Assembly: GCF_016905445.1 (NCBI RefSeq)
Contig: NZ_JAFEXF010000016.1
Span: 1 to 64,000 of the forward strand
Length of the DNA stretch: 64,000 nt
Direction of reading: 5' to 3'
From: Streptomyces sp. G44
GTDB taxonomy: Bacteria; Actinomycetota; Actinomycetes; Streptomycetales; Streptomycetaceae
Shown: positions 32,065-41,085 of the stretch, piece by piece
Position numbering within the stretch: position 1 is the first letter of the stretch
How the letters are laid out: every line of letters starts with the position of its first letter
Program-made: the position numbers and the translations under genes
Notes under the pieces: model-generated
Seen by the model: only the letters and a program-made list of their open reading frames with translations
Databases searched by the model: none
Told to the model about the DNA's origin: nothing

Positions 32065-33051
32065 CTACCCGGCGGTACCGCCGCCAGAAACCCTCGCGGT
32101 ACCGGCGTCGGAAACCCTCGCGTTGCGTGCGGCGGCGACCGTCAGCCTCCGCCTGCGCCACAGCACGAGCGGCACCGCGCCCGCGAGACCGAGGACGCCG
32201 GGGGCGGCGCTCGACAGGGCGTTGATGCCCGGCTGGTCGAAGGTGTCCGGCTTGGGCAGCGTCGCCCAGCGGGTGGGCGGCCAGGCGACCACGATGGCGC
32301 GGCCCACCACGTTGTCCACGGGGACGGCGCCGCCGCCGGGCTGGTTCTGGTGGTAGCGGGAGTCCAGCGAGTTCTGCCGGTGGTCACCCATGACCCAGAT
32401 CTTGCCCTTGGGCACGGTGACCTTGAACTGGCCGCCCTGGTCGTCGACCGTGCAGGGGGTGTTCCCCGCGAAGACGTACGGCTCGTTCAGTGCCTTGCCG
32501 TTGACCTTCACCGGGCCGTCGCCCTTGCACTCCACCGTGTCGCCGCCGACAGCGATGACCCGCTTGATCAGGTCCTTCTCGTCGGCGGACGGCATCAGGC
32601 CGATCCAGCCGAGGACCCGCTGGACCGCGTTCGGGTCGGGGGTGGGCTCGCCGTCCAGCCAGTGGCCCGGGTCCTTGAAGACGACGACCTCGCCGCGCTC
32701 GGGCTCGGAGCCGAACCACGGCGTCAGCTTGTCGACGAGGACGCGGTCGCCCTGCTGGAGCGTGTTCTGCATCGAGTCCGAGGGGATCGAGAACGCCTGT
32801 ACCAGGAAGGACTTGATCACCAGCGCCAGGATCAGCGCGATGCCGATGAGAAGCGGCAGTTCCTTCCAGAAGGACCGTTGCTTCTTGGGCGGCTTGACGT
32901 CCTGGCCGCTCCGCGCCTCGTCGCCGTCCGCGGCGTCACTCCCGGGGTTCGTGCCGCCCGCGGCGGCCTCGACGCCCGGCTCGTCGGATCGCCCCGGCCG
33001 CTCCTCGGGCCCCTCGTGTCCGGATCGTGCGCCGACCGCCAAATCCCCCAC
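32065..33051 (-). CDS. sipY: Type I signal peptidase SipY
   Basis: About 328 residues. A charged 60-residue N-tail precedes the first membrane helix (LPLLIGIALILALVIKSFLV). The catalytic Ser is in IPSDSMQNTL and the Lys in LIKRVIAVGGD. A second helix lies near residue 290 (PGVLGLAGAVPLVLW). GTG 33051 has GAGGAG at 5-nt spacing. Its first 116 bp overlap the sipX 3' end in another frame. Family membership is certain, and the W/X/Y/Z letter follows gene order. Confidence 0.9.
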   Translation of the reverse strand: MGDLAVGARSGHEGPEERPGRSDEPGVEAAAGGTNPGSDAADGDEARSGQDVKPPKKQRSFWKELPLLIGIALILALVIKSFLVQAFSIPSDSMQNTLQQGDRVLVDKLTPWFGSEPERGEVVVFKDPGHWLDGEPTPDPNAVQRVLGWIGLMPSADEKDLIKRVIAVGGDTVECKGDGPVKVNGKALNEPYVFAGNTPCTVDDQGGQFKVTVPKGKIWVMGDHRQNSLDSRYHQNQPGGGAVPVDNVVGRAIVVAWPPTRWATLPKPDTFDQPGINALSSAAPGVLGLAGAVPLVLWRRRRLTVAAARNARVSDAGTARVSGGGTAG

Positions 33052-34021
33052 ATCCACTCCTCAGTCCGTGCCGCCGCCTGCCCCAGATGCGATGCAGGCC
33101 CACCACTCCCATAACGAGCGGGAGTTCCGCAGGGGTCGGGAGCCGGATCGATCCATGTCGATCGCCGTGTGCCACCCTATGCGACACGCCTGTGGCAGTG
33201 TCCGATCCCGCACGCGCGTCGGGTACGGAGGCATATGTCCCGGGCTCCTCCAGTCTGCGCCAGTGGCCGAAGGGCCAGGCGATGACGAGGGCCCGCCCGA
33301 CGACCTCGTCCTCGGCGATGGTCCCGGCGAACTTCTCCGTGCGGTGGAAGCGCGAGTCGGCCGAGTTGCTGCGGTGGTCGCCCATCATGAAGAGGCGCCC
33401 CCGGGGGACCTTCACCTCGAACTCGAACGCCGAGGGCTTGTCACCGGGATGGATGTAGGGCTCGTCGAGCGGTACGCCGTTGACCGTGACCTTGTCGTTC
33501 TTGTCGCAGCACTTCACGGTGTCGCCGCCGACGCCGACGACGCGCTTGATCAGGTCCCGCTCGCTGTCGGAGGGCAGCAGACCGATCTGGGTCAGCCCCT
33601 CCTTGACCTGCTTGACGACCACGGGGTCGTTCTTCTTCTTGCCCTGTTCCTCTTCGAGCCAGTTGCCGGGGTCCTTGAAGACGACGACGTCGCCGCGCTC
33701 CGGCTTCGACCCGAACCAGGGGGTGAGCTTGTCGACCAGGACCCGGTCCCCGATCCGGATCGTCTGCTCCATGGAGCCCGTGGGGATCACGAAGGCCTGG
33801 ACGAGGAAGGTTTTCAGTACGAGGGCGATCAGCAGGGCCACACCTATGAGGAGGGGTATCTCCTTGATCGCCGAGCGTCGCCTGCGCCGCTTGACCTTCT
33901 TCGCGAGCTTGCGCCGGTCGGCCCGGCCCGGCCGGGCGGGACCGCTGGTCGGCCGGGAGCCCGTGGGCAGCTGGGGGCCGGCTCCGTGGGCCGCGGCGCG
34001 TGTCCGCCCGCGGTTACCCAT
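32936..34021 (-). CDS. sipX: Type I signal peptidase SipX
   Basis: 361 residues. After a basic cytosolic tail (KKVKRRRRRSAIKE) comes a membrane helix (~52-72). The catalytic Ser is in IPTGSMEQT and the Lys in LIKRVVGVGGD, with FMMGDHRSNSADSR in the later boxes. A C-terminal helix (PLVMGVVGLHRIW) is followed by ~55 Arg/Gly-rich residues encoded by DNA shared with the start of sipY. That tail is composition-biased and may be a by-product of a late stop. The start overlaps the sipW stop by 8 bp. Confidence 0.9.
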   Translation of the reverse strand: MGNRGRTRAAAHGAGPQLPTGSRPTSGPARPGRADRRKLAKKVKRRRRRSAIKEIPLLIGVALLIALVLKTFLVQAFVIPTGSMEQTIRIGDRVLVDKLTPWFGSKPERGDVVVFKDPGNWLEEEQGKKKNDPVVVKQVKEGLTQIGLLPSDSERDLIKRVVGVGGDTVKCCDKNDKVTVNGVPLDEPYIHPGDKPSAFEFEVKVPRGRLFMMGDHRSNSADSRFHRTEKFAGTIAEDEVVGRALVIAWPFGHWRRLEEPGTYASVPDARAGSDTATGVSHRVAHGDRHGSIRLPTPAELPLVMGVVGLHRIWGRRRHGLRSGCGGFGGRRTIRTRGARGAAGAIRRAGRRGRRGRHEPRE

Positions 34022-34733
34022 GCGCGCCGCCCGGTGCCGGCACGCGCGCGTAGCTGTCGGGACGCTCCAGGGAGGTCCAGTGGCCGACCGGCCAGGCGAT
34101 CCAGTCGGCCCGGCCGATGACCTCGTCGACGGGGATCATGCCGCCGCCGGGCTGCCCCAGGTGGTCGCGGGAGTCCCGGGACGCGCTGCGGTGGTCGCCG
34201 AGCAGGAACAGGCTGCCTTCGGGGACGACGACATCGAAGGGCACCTGTGAGGGGCTGTCGCCCGGAAACAGGTACGGCTCGTCGACAGGGACGCCGTTCA
34301 CCTTGATCCTCCCCCGCTCGCAGCAGACCACCCGGTCTCCCCCGGTGCCCACGACCCGCTTGATGTAGTCGGCATCCCCGAAGTAGCCGCTGCCGTCGAA
34401 GACGACCGCGTCACCCCGCTGCGGCTCGGAACCGAAACGGTACGCCAACTTGTTGACGAGCACCCGGTCCCCGACCCGGAAGGCGGGCTCCATGGAGCCG
34501 CTCGGGATCTGGAAGGGCTGCACCACGAAGGTGCTGACGAGGAGCAGTGCCACCACGCACAGCAGAAACGTCAGCGTGAATCCGCCGCCCGGCAGCCGGG
34601 AGGTGAGCCACGTGAAAACGGAGCGCGACCGCTCCTCCGGCTCCTGCGGCGCTTCGGCGACGTGCGGGACGTCTCCGGAACCGGAGGGTGAGGAGGAGCG
34701 GTCGCGCTCCGTGTGCTGTGCTTCGGTGTCCAT
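34014..34733 (-). CDS. sipW: Type I signal peptidase SipW
   Basis: 239 residues. The Ser/Glu-rich cytosolic tail (~1-48) is followed by a single membrane helix (TLTFLLCVVALLLVSTFVV). The catalytic Ser is in IPSGSMEPA and the Lys in YIKRVVGTGGD, with FLLGDHRSASRDSR. Unlike X, Y and Z it lacks a clear second C-terminal helix. It is the first sip gene, 45 bp after rplS. Confidence 0.92.
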   Translation of the reverse strand: MDTEAQHTERDRSSSPSGSGDVPHVAEAPQEPEERSRSVFTWLTSRLPGGGFTLTFLLCVVALLLVSTFVVQPFQIPSGSMEPAFRVGDRVLVNKLAYRFGSEPQRGDAVVFDGSGYFGDADYIKRVVGTGGDRVVCCERGRIKVNGVPVDEPYLFPGDSPSQVPFDVVVPEGSLFLLGDHRSASRDSRDHLGQPGGGMIPVDEVIGRADWIAWPVGHWTSLERPDSYARVPAPGGAHG

Positions 34734-34778
34734 CGGGGCCAGATGCTATCCGGCCTCGCCGTGGACCCGCGCGGGAGC

Positions 34779-35129
34779 TCAGCTCTCGCGCTTCTCCTTG
34801 ATCTTCGCGGCCTTGCCGCGCAGGTCACGGAGGTAGTACAGCTTCGCGCGACGCACGTCACCGCGGGTGACGAGCTCGATCTTCTCGACGATCGGGGTGT
34901 GCACCGGGAAGGTGCGCTCGACGCCGACGGAGAAGGAGACCTTGCGGACCGTGAAGGTCTCGCGCACGCCGGCACCCTGGCGACGGATGACTACGCCCTT
35001 GAACTGCTGCACACGGGAGCGGTTGCCCTCGATGACGCGGACGTGGACGTTGACGGTGTCACCCGGGCGGAAGGCCGGGATGTCGCTGCGCAGCGACGCG
35101 CTGTCGACGGAGTCGAGCAGGTTAGCCAT
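34779..35129 (-). CDS. rplS: 50S ribosomal protein L19
   Basis: 116 residues. [28 protein letters not shown] and the family end-block [15 protein letters not shown] are present. It follows trmD by 165 bp in the conserved rpsP-rimM-trmD-rplS order. That gap holds small GC-rich stem-loops, for example CCCCTG-CCA-CAGGGG on the minus strand, which may be leader structure. Confidence 0.97.
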   Translation of the reverse strand: MANLLDSVDSASLRSDIPAFRPGDTVNVHVRVIEGNRSRVQQFKGVVIRRQGAGVRETFTVRKVSFSVGVERTFPVHTPIVEKIELVTRGDVRRAKLYYLRDLRGKAAKIKEKRES

Positions 35130-35294
35130 GATCGTCTGCTTTCTTCACTGATGCCACAGGTCATCAGCGGAACGTGGTGATGAGGATTCGGTAGCTGATC
35201 GCGTCGGGCGGGCGTCCGGACCATCCCCCGCGAATGCGGGAGCTTCGGTCGATCCCCCTGTGGCAGGGGCGCACGCTGGACGTACAGCAGCGGC

Positions 35295-36116
35295 CTATTC
35301 TTCCACGGCTTGGGGGTCTCGCCCAAATCGGCCGTCGGGCCCCGGCCGCCACCCCAGGATCGAGAGCATCTCGCGGTCCTTCTTGTCGAAGGCCTTGGGG
35401 TCGCAGCGCTCGATGAGGTCGGGCCTGTTGCGGGTGGTGCGGCGCAGCGCCTCGTCCCGCCGCCAGCGGGCGATCTTGCCGTGGTGGCCGCTGAGCAGGA
35501 CCTCCGGGATGCCGTGACCGCGCCACTCGGGAGGCTTGGTGTAGACGGGGCCTTCGAGGAGGTTGGCCATGGCGCCCGGCGCGAAGGAGTCGTCCTGGTG
35601 GGACGCGGCGTTGCCGAGGACGCCGGGCAGCAGCCGGGCCACCGCCTCGGTGATGACGAGGACGGCCGCTTCCCCGCCCGCGAGGACGTAGTCGCCGATG
35701 GAGACCTCGTAGACGGGCACGCGGGTGGCGTACTCGTCGGTGACGCGGCGGTCGATGCCTTCGTAGCGGGCGGGCGTGAAGACGAGCCAGGGGCGTTCGG
35801 AGAGCTCGACGGCGAGTTCCTGGGTGAAGGGACGGCCGCTGGGCGTCGGGACGACCAGGGCGGGCCCGTGGGCCCCGGACTCGTACCCGTCGGCGAGTAC
35901 GTCGTCGAGGGCCGCGCCCCAGGGCTCGGTCTTCATGACCATGCCGGGGCCGCCGCCGTAGGGGGTGTCGTCGACCGTGTTGTGGCGGTCGTACGTCCAC
36001 TCCCTGAGGTCGTGGACGTTCACGTCGAGCTGCCCGCGCGCGCGTGCCTTGCCGACGAGGGAGACGTTCAGCGGTTCCAGGTACTCGGGGAAGATCGTGA
36101 CGACGTCGAGCCGCAT
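35295..36116 (-). CDS. trmD: tRNA (guanine37-N1) methyltransferase
   Basis: 273 residues, a SPOUT knotted methylase. [17 protein letters not shown] opens it, YGGGPGMVMKTEPW lies near residue 60, the knot residues are in YEVSIGDYVLAGGEAAVLVI, and DSFAPG marks the end of the catalytic domain. It makes m1G37, which prevents frameshifting. The ATG shares a base with the rimM stop (TAATG). Confidence 0.97.
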   Translation of the reverse strand: MRLDVVTIFPEYLEPLNVSLVGKARARGQLDVNVHDLREWTYDRHNTVDDTPYGGGPGMVMKTEPWGAALDDVLADGYESGAHGPALVVPTPSGRPFTQELAVELSERPWLVFTPARYEGIDRRVTDEYATRVPVYEVSIGDYVLAGGEAAVLVITEAVARLLPGVLGNAASHQDDSFAPGAMANLLEGPVYTKPPEWRGHGIPEVLLSGHHGKIARWRRDEALRRTTRNRPDLIERCDPKAFDKKDREMLSILGWRPGPDGRFGRDPQAVEE

Positions 36117-36730
36117 TACGCCTTGTCCTCCGGCGTCGGGTCCTGCGGCGCCGAAGCGTCCTCCGGAGCCGGCTCGCCCTCCGCGGTCGTCTCGGCGTCA
36201 CGGGCGGAGGCGATCTCCGCGCGGTCGTCGATGAGGCCGGGCGGCGGGTCGATGACCGCGCGCTGCTCCTCCAGGTCGATCTCGGTGACGATCTCCTCGA
36301 CGAAGGGGATCATGACCTCGCTGCCGTCGGGCCGCTCCACGATGAACAGGTCCTGCGAGGGCAGGTGCGAGATCTCCGTGATGCGGCCGATCTCCGTGCC
36401 GTCCTTGGTGACGACGTCGAGATCCATCAGCTGGTGGTCGTAGTACTCGTCGGGGTCCTCCGGGAGCTCCTCGGGGTCGACCTCCGCGATCAGCAGGGTG
36501 TTGCGCAGCGCCTCGGCGCCGGTGCGGTCGCGCACGCCCTCGAAGCGCAGCAGGAGGCGGCCGCTGTGCACGCGGCCGGTCTCGATGGTCAGCGGTCCCA
36601 CCGAGGCGGGGTCGGTGGCGAGCACGGCGCCGGGGCCGAGCCGCAGCTCGGGCTCGTCGGTGCGTACCTCCACGGTGACCTCGCCCTTGATGCCGTGGGC
36701 GCGGCCGATCCGAGCGACTACCAACTGCAC
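36116..36730 (-). CDS. rimM: 16S rRNA processing protein RimM
   Basis: 204 residues. The N-terminal beta-barrel begins [19 protein letters not shown]. The PRC-barrel half has [22 protein letters not shown] and [22 protein letters not shown]. The last ~35 residues are an acidic tail. The protein binds S19 during 30S maturation. It is translationally coupled to trmD and preceded by a strong hairpin. Confidence 0.95.
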   Translation of the reverse strand: MQLVVARIGRAHGIKGEVTVEVRTDEPELRLGPGAVLATDPASVGPLTIETGRVHSGRLLLRFEGVRDRTGAEALRNTLLIAEVDPEELPEDPDEYYDHQLMDLDVVTKDGTEIGRITEISHLPSQDLFIVERPDGSEVMIPFVEEIVTEIDLEEQRAVIDPPPGLIDDRAEIASARDAETTAEGEPAPEDASAPQDPTPEDKA

Positions 36731-36794
36731 TGCGTTCTCTCCTGTCGTGTGCCTACGGCTCTGCGCGCCCGCGGAAGTGCTCCGCAGACGACTA

Positions 36795-36830
36795 CGGGCC
36801 GGGGAGGGCCCTGAAGCCCTCCCCGGCCCG
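36795..36830 (-). terminator. Very strong hairpin between khpA and rimM
   Basis: A perfect 15-bp stem, CGGGCCGGGGAGGGC (36795-36809) with GCCCTCCCCGGCCCG (36816-36830), and a 6-nt loop. It lies in the 132-bp gap inside the rpsP...rplS gene set, so it should terminate or attenuate transcription from rpsP-khpA. This implies a separate rimM promoter or limited read-through. Confidence 0.7.
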
Positions 36831-36862
36831 AGCCGGTGCTGCTGTGGTTCCGCGAACCCGGT

Positions 36863-37102
36863 TCAGCGAACCTGGTCCACGTCGACGAGGTCGACGCGGA
36901 CACCGCGGCCGCCGATGGCGCCCACGACGGTGCGCAGAGCGCGCGCGGTGCGGCCGTTGCGACCGATCACCTTGCCGAGATCGTCCGGGTGAACCCGGAC
37001 CTCGAGGACGCGCCCGCGGCGCAGGTTGCGTGAGGCGACCTGCACGTCGTCGGGGTTGTCGACGATGCCCTTCACGAGGTGCTCGAGAGCCTCCTCGAGC
37101 AT
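36863..37102 (-). CDS. khpA: KH-domain RNA-binding protein KhpA
   Basis: 79 residues, a single type II KH domain with the GxxG loop as IGRNGRTARALRTVV. It is always found between rpsP and rimM. In Firmicutes KhpA pairs with KhpB in RNA binding and cell elongation, and its role in Streptomyces is not known. It starts 2 bp after the rpsP stop. Confidence 0.94.
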   Translation of the reverse strand: MLEEALEHLVKGIVDNPDDVQVASRNLRRGRVLEVRVHPDDLGKVIGRNGRTARALRTVVGAIGGRGVRVDLVDVDQVR

Positions 37103-37104
37103 GC

Positions 37105-37548
37105 TCAGGCCTCGGTGGACTCGGTGGACGCGGCCGCGTCAGCAGCCTCGTCCGCCTTCTTGTCAGCCTTCTTGGCCTTCTGAGTGATGGCCTCGCCCTT
37201 GGCGTCGTCGCCCTCAAGACCCTTGGTGAAGGCCTCGAACGCGGCGCGCTTGTCCTTGGGCTCCGCGACCTTCAGCGGCGCCGGGGCCGGCAGGCCCTTG
37301 TGCTTCTGCCAGTCGCCGGTGAGCTTGAGGATCGCCATGACCGGCTCGGTCGGCTGGGCGCCGACGGACAGCCAGTACTGGGCACGCTCCGAGTTGACCT
37401 CGATGCGCGAGGGGTTCTGCACCGGGTGGTACAGGCCGATCTCCTCGATGGCCCGGCCGTCACGGCGGGTACGGGAGTCGGCGACGACGATGCGGTAGTG
37501 AGGCGAACGGATCTTGCCCAGACGCTTCAGCTTGATCTTGACTGCCAC
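37105..37548 (-). CDS. rpsP: 30S ribosomal protein S16
   Basis: 147 residues. The N-terminus [26 protein letters not shown] and [13 protein letters not shown] identify S16. The C-terminal ~55 residues are a Lys/Ala/Glu-rich extension usual in actinomycetes. It is the first gene of the ribosomal/tRNA-modification operon. Its promoter should lie in 37549-37738. Confidence 0.97.
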   Translation of the reverse strand: MAVKIKLKRLGKIRSPHYRIVVADSRTRRDGRAIEEIGLYHPVQNPSRIEVNSERAQYWLSVGAQPTEPVMAILKLTGDWQKHKGLPAPAPLKVAEPKDKRAAFEAFTKGLEGDDAKGEAITQKAKKADKKADEAADAAASTESTEA

Positions 37549-37738
37549 GGAAGTGGTGTCTCCTGGTCTTGACGTGGGTGGGCACAGGAAGGATGCCGCG
37601 TGGGGTTGCGGTACTCGAGTGCCCGATGGACGCGTCAGCCGGAGGAGAGAGGGGTCCTGTGCGGCTGTCGAGTACAGCTAGCCATTGTGCCATACGACGC
37701 CGGGGCACCCGCACCCCGGTCCGGGCGCCCCTTGCCGC

Positions 37739-38335
37739 TCATCCCACGCCCGCGCCGATCGCCTCCGGGATGCGGAAGGGCTTGCCGCAGCCACCGCACA
37801 TGATGGGCGCCTGGGCGAGCACGGACGGGACGACGCGGACGTTGCGCCCGCAGTCGCAGACGGCCTTCACGCGCACGCCGCCTCCGGAGGAGCCGTGCCG
37901 GGCCGCCGGGCCCCGGAAGCTGCGGGCGGTGTCCGCCGTGGTGGCCGCGGTGTGCGCCTTCAGGGCACGCTGGAGCCGCTCGATCGTGGGGCGGTACCGC
38001 CGCTTGGCCTCGGGGTTGAGCGTGACCAGGGAGAAGCCGCTGCTCGGATGCGGCTCCTCGGGATGGTCGAGGCCCAGCTCCTCGGCGATCGCGAGGAATC
38101 TGCGGTTGTGGTACCGGCCTGCGCGTGAGGTGTCGCGTACGCCGCGCGAGGCGGCGATGCCATGGACTGCCTCGTGAAGCAGTCGCTCGAAGGAGAGCTC
38201 GGCGCCACACGCGGACGACGACTCTCCGATCAGGGATTCGGGCGCGGCTAGGTCCGGCAGCTCGGGGTGGTGCCGCTGAATGTCGGCCCACGCCTGTGCC
38301 AGCTCTGCGGCGAGAACAGGTGGTGTCGTGCTCAC
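37739..38335 (-). CDS. SprT-like putative zinc metalloprotease with C-terminal zinc ribbon
   Basis: 198 residues. Residues ~45-110 contain FERLLHEAVHGIA, an H-E-x-x-H motif, followed by YHNRRFLAIAEELGL, which fits the second SprT motif (H-x-x-x-F). The C-terminal CDCGRN...MCGGCGKPF is a four-Cys zinc ribbon. SprT/Spartan proteins cut proteins crosslinked to DNA, and relatives of this actinomycete form are uncharacterised. GTG 38335 has no good ribosome site, so the start is uncertain. It lies alone between rpsP and the proS gene. Confidence 0.65.
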   Translation of the reverse strand: MSTTPPVLAAELAQAWADIQRHHPELPDLAAPESLIGESSSACGAELSFERLLHEAVHGIAASRGVRDTSRAGRYHNRRFLAIAEELGLDHPEEPHPSSGFSLVTLNPEAKRRYRPTIERLQRALKAHTAATTADTARSFRGPAARHGSSGGGVRVKAVCDCGRNVRVVPSVLAQAPIMCGGCGKPFRIPEAIGAGVG

Positions 38336-38515
38336 GTCGTGACAACGAGCCTGATGCCCCGGGGGTTCCATTCCGGGGCATCCCAAATAATTTGCACGTA
38401 CCCGTCAGTTGCCATTGATGCGTCCGGACGAGGGCGGGTGCGCTGATCTGCGGAGAAGCCTCGCAGCTCGCATCAAGCCGGCACGTAGCGGCGCGTACGC
38501 CCCGGCGCGTAGAGA

Positions 38516-38535
38516 AAGCCCTCACGCCGGGGCTT
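38516..38535 (-). terminator. Terminator downstream of proS
   Basis: On the minus strand, AAGCCC (38530-38535) pairs with GGGCTT (38516-38521) across an 8-nt loop, followed by TTCTC. It lies about 60 nt after the proS stop. Confidence 0.6.
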
Positions 38536-38594
38536 GTGTTGCCTCTACCCGCGTACGAGACGAAAACGGACGCCCGTCGCCGGAGCCGCGCCTA

Positions 38595-40010
38595 TCAGTA
38601 GGAGCGGGCCACGACAGCGACGTTACCCGGGGTCTCGTCCGCGTCGGGCACCGCCCCGTCCTCGGCGACCAGACACCGTACGGTGACGGCGTGCTCGGCC
38701 AGCCGGGCCTCGCCTTCTTCGCCGAGTGAGGCCCACGGGACGCGCGCCCAGCCGCCCGTGGCGGTGGCCTCCACGGCCTCCTCCACCGTGGCCACGTCCG
38801 CGGTACGGGACTCGCGGCGCGCGCGGGCCTGGGCCAGGAGCAGGGCCTGGTCCTCGTCGAGGGCGGTGGGCACCAGGGCGGCGAGGGCGTCGATCGCCAC
38901 GGGTTGCTTGCCGCCCGCGGTACGGCGTACGAGCATCGCGGTGCCGCCCTCCAGGTCGCGCGGCCCGACCTCGACGCGTACGGGCACGCCCTTGAGCTCC
39001 CAGTCCACCGCGCGCCTGCCGAAGGGGACGTCGGTGCGGTCGTCGACCTGGACGCGGACGCCGGCGGCCCTCAGCACGGCGCCGATCTCGTGCACCGCGG
39101 CGAGCACCGCCTCGTCGCCCTTGACGGCGAGGACGACGGCCTGGACGGACGCGAGGCGGGGCGGCACGCGCATGCCGTCGTCGTCGCCGTGCATCATCAC
39201 CAGAGCGCCGATCATCCGGGTCGTACAGCCCCATGAGGTCTGCCAGACCAGCTCCTGCTTCCCCTCCTGGGTCAGGTAACGGGTCCGGAAGGCCTTGGCG
39301 AAGTTCTGCCCGAGCTCGTGGCTGGTGCCGAGCTGGAGGGCCTTGCCGTCGCCCATCATGCCTTCGAGCGTGAGGGTGTTGATGGCGCCCGCGAAGCGTT
39401 CCTTGGCGGTCTTGCGGCCCAGTACGAAGTCCATGGCGAGGACGTCGCGCATGAAGTCTCCGTAGACGTGCCGGTGGATGTGGGCGGCGAAGTCGCGGGC
39501 CTCCTCGTACGTCGCGTGGGCGGTGTGGCCCTCCTGCCAGAGGAACTCCGAGGTGCGCAGGAACAGCCGGGGGCGCATCTCCCAACGGACGACGTTGGCC
39601 CACTGGTTGATCAGTAGGGGCAGGTCACGGTGGCTCCGCACCCACTTGGCGAAGTACTCGTTGATGATCGTCTCGGAGGTGGGGCGGACGACGACCGGCT
39701 CCTCCAGCTCCTTGCCGCCGCCGTGCGTGACGACGGCGAGCTCGGGCGCGAAGCCCTCGACGTGCTCGGCCTCCCTCGTCAGATAGGACTGCGGGATGAG
39801 GAGGGGGAAGTACGCGTTCTGCGTGCCCGTCTCCTTGATGCGGGCGTCCATGTCCTGCTGCATCCGCTCCCACAGGCCGTAGGCATACGGTCGGATCACC
39901 ATGGTGCCGCGCACCGGGCCGTTGTCGGCCAGCTCGGCCTTGTGGATCAAGTCCTGGTACCAGCGCGGAAAGTCGTCCGCCCGGGGCGTGAGCACGGGTG
40001 TCTTGGCCAT
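38595..40010 (-). CDS. proS: Prolyl-tRNA synthetase, eukaryote/archaeal type (no editing insertion)
   Basis: 471 residues. Motif 1 surrounds GTMVIRPYAYGLWERMQ. Motif 2 is LFLRTSEFLWQEGHTAHAT, the eukaryote/archaeal form, and motif 3 lies in TSWGCTTRMIGALVMMHGDD. The ~180-residue INS editing domain of bacterial-type ProRS between motifs 2 and 3 is absent. The C-terminal domain ends in ARSY, keeping the terminal Tyr of this class, but most of its usual Cys zinc ligands are missing. Streptomyces normally carry a bacterial-type ProRS elsewhere, so this is probably a second enzyme. ATG 40010 (MAKTPVL) was preferred over 40019, and neither has a clear ribosome site. Its neighbours are a methyltransferase and a PKS, which raises a self-resistance role. 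Confidence 0.9.
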   Translation of the reverse strand: MAKTPVLTPRADDFPRWYQDLIHKAELADNGPVRGTMVIRPYAYGLWERMQQDMDARIKETGTQNAYFPLLIPQSYLTREAEHVEGFAPELAVVTHGGGKELEEPVVVRPTSETIINEYFAKWVRSHRDLPLLINQWANVVRWEMRPRLFLRTSEFLWQEGHTAHATYEEARDFAAHIHRHVYGDFMRDVLAMDFVLGRKTAKERFAGAINTLTLEGMMGDGKALQLGTSHELGQNFAKAFRTRYLTQEGKQELVWQTSWGCTTRMIGALVMMHGDDDGMRVPPRLASVQAVVLAVKGDEAVLAAVHEIGAVLRAAGVRVQVDDRTDVPFGRRAVDWELKGVPVRVEVGPRDLEGGTAMLVRRTAGGKQPVAIDALAALVPTALDEDQALLLAQARARRESRTADVATVEEAVEATATGGWARVPWASLGEEGEARLAEHAVTVRCLVAEDGAVPDADETPGNVAVVARSY

Positions 40011-40227
40011 GGCGCGCATGGTAGGGGCGGGTCCACGGGGAGTGTGAATCCTTTTCACCCAGGGGGCGCACGACGGTGGCACGCAAGCATTGACCCACAA
40101 CCTCTGGACGCCACGGCGGATGCGGAGTTCCCTGGCATACGGGGGGAGTGCGAGCGCACTGCACGGGGGCGGACGAACCGTTGGATCACGGCACGGCATT
40201 TACTCTCGGCGGATTGGGGCGCTTTCG

Positions 40228-41085
40228 ATGACACCAACACTCGTGCAGTCGCACCTCCCTCACGCGGGCACGGCGCCCCGTGCGGACCTCGGTGCACGCG
40301 CGCGTGACTGGGCGGAGATCCAGGAACGGATGCTGGTCCCGCTCTATGAAGCGGTGTACGAACGGCTCGACGTGGGCGACGGCACCAGGCTGCTCGGGCT
40401 GGGCTGCGGATCCGGACTCGCCCTGCTGATGGCGGCCTCCCGGGGCGCCGCGGTGACCGGTGTCGACGCGTCGGCGCCCGAGCGGCTGGCGCTGGCACGC
40501 AGACGGCTGCTGCCGGATGCCGCTCCGGAGGCGGGGGCCGGCGGGGCGCGGCTCGTCGCAGGCGGACCCGCGGACGCGGCGGGGCCGGACGTGCCCGCGT
40601 ACAACCTCGTCACCGCGTTTCAGCCGATCGGCTGTATGGCGGGCGACTCCGAGGGGCTCTCCGGCCTCCTGGAGGCGGCGGCCCCGCTCACCGGCCGGGG
40701 CACCCCGGTGGTGCTCGCCGGGTGGGGCCCTCCGGAGCGCTGCGCCACGTCCACGGTCATGAGGGTGGCGACCAGGCTCGCCGATCCGCTGCGCAGTGCG
40801 GGCAGTTGGCGCCCCGCGCTGCGGGACGACCTGGAGGAGGTCGCCCAGCGGGCGGGACTCAAGCCGGACGGCTCCGGCCGCGTCGCGTGCCCCTTCGGAT
40901 ACGCGGACGTGGAGAGCGCGGTACGGGGGCTGCTGTCGACGGGTCTGTTCGACGCGGCGGTGGGCGCGACGGACAAGGCGCAGGTCGACAAGGAGCTGAC
41001 GGAGGCGCTGCATCCGCACCGCCGGCAGGACGGGACGGTGTGGATGCCGAACGTCTTCCGGTACTTGATCGCGCGTACGCCTTAG
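40228..41085 (+). CDS. Class I SAM-dependent methyltransferase
   Basis: 285 residues. Motif I is LLGLGCGSGLALLMAASRG (~55-70), followed by the acidic ribose-binding residue in VTGVDAS and the post-I region NLVTAFQPIGCMAG. It is a Rossmann-fold methyltransferase of the type seen in actinomycete secondary metabolism and in uncharacterised regulators, and the substrate is unknown. ATG 40228 has a weak GGGGC upstream. It is divergent from proS. Its stop overlaps the PKS stop by 2-3 bases, tail to tail with no room for a terminator. Confidence 0.8.
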   Translation: MTPTLVQSHLPHAGTAPRADLGARARDWAEIQERMLVPLYEAVYERLDVGDGTRLLGLGCGSGLALLMAASRGAAVTGVDASAPERLALARRRLLPDAAPEAGAGGARLVAGGPADAAGPDVPAYNLVTAFQPIGCMAGDSEGLSGLLEAAAPLTGRGTPVVLAGWGPPERCATSTVMRVATRLADPLRSAGSWRPALRDDLEEVAQRAGLKPDGSGRVACPFGYADVESAVRGLLSTGLFDAAVGATDKAQVDKELTEALHPHRRQDGTVWMPNVFRYLIARTP

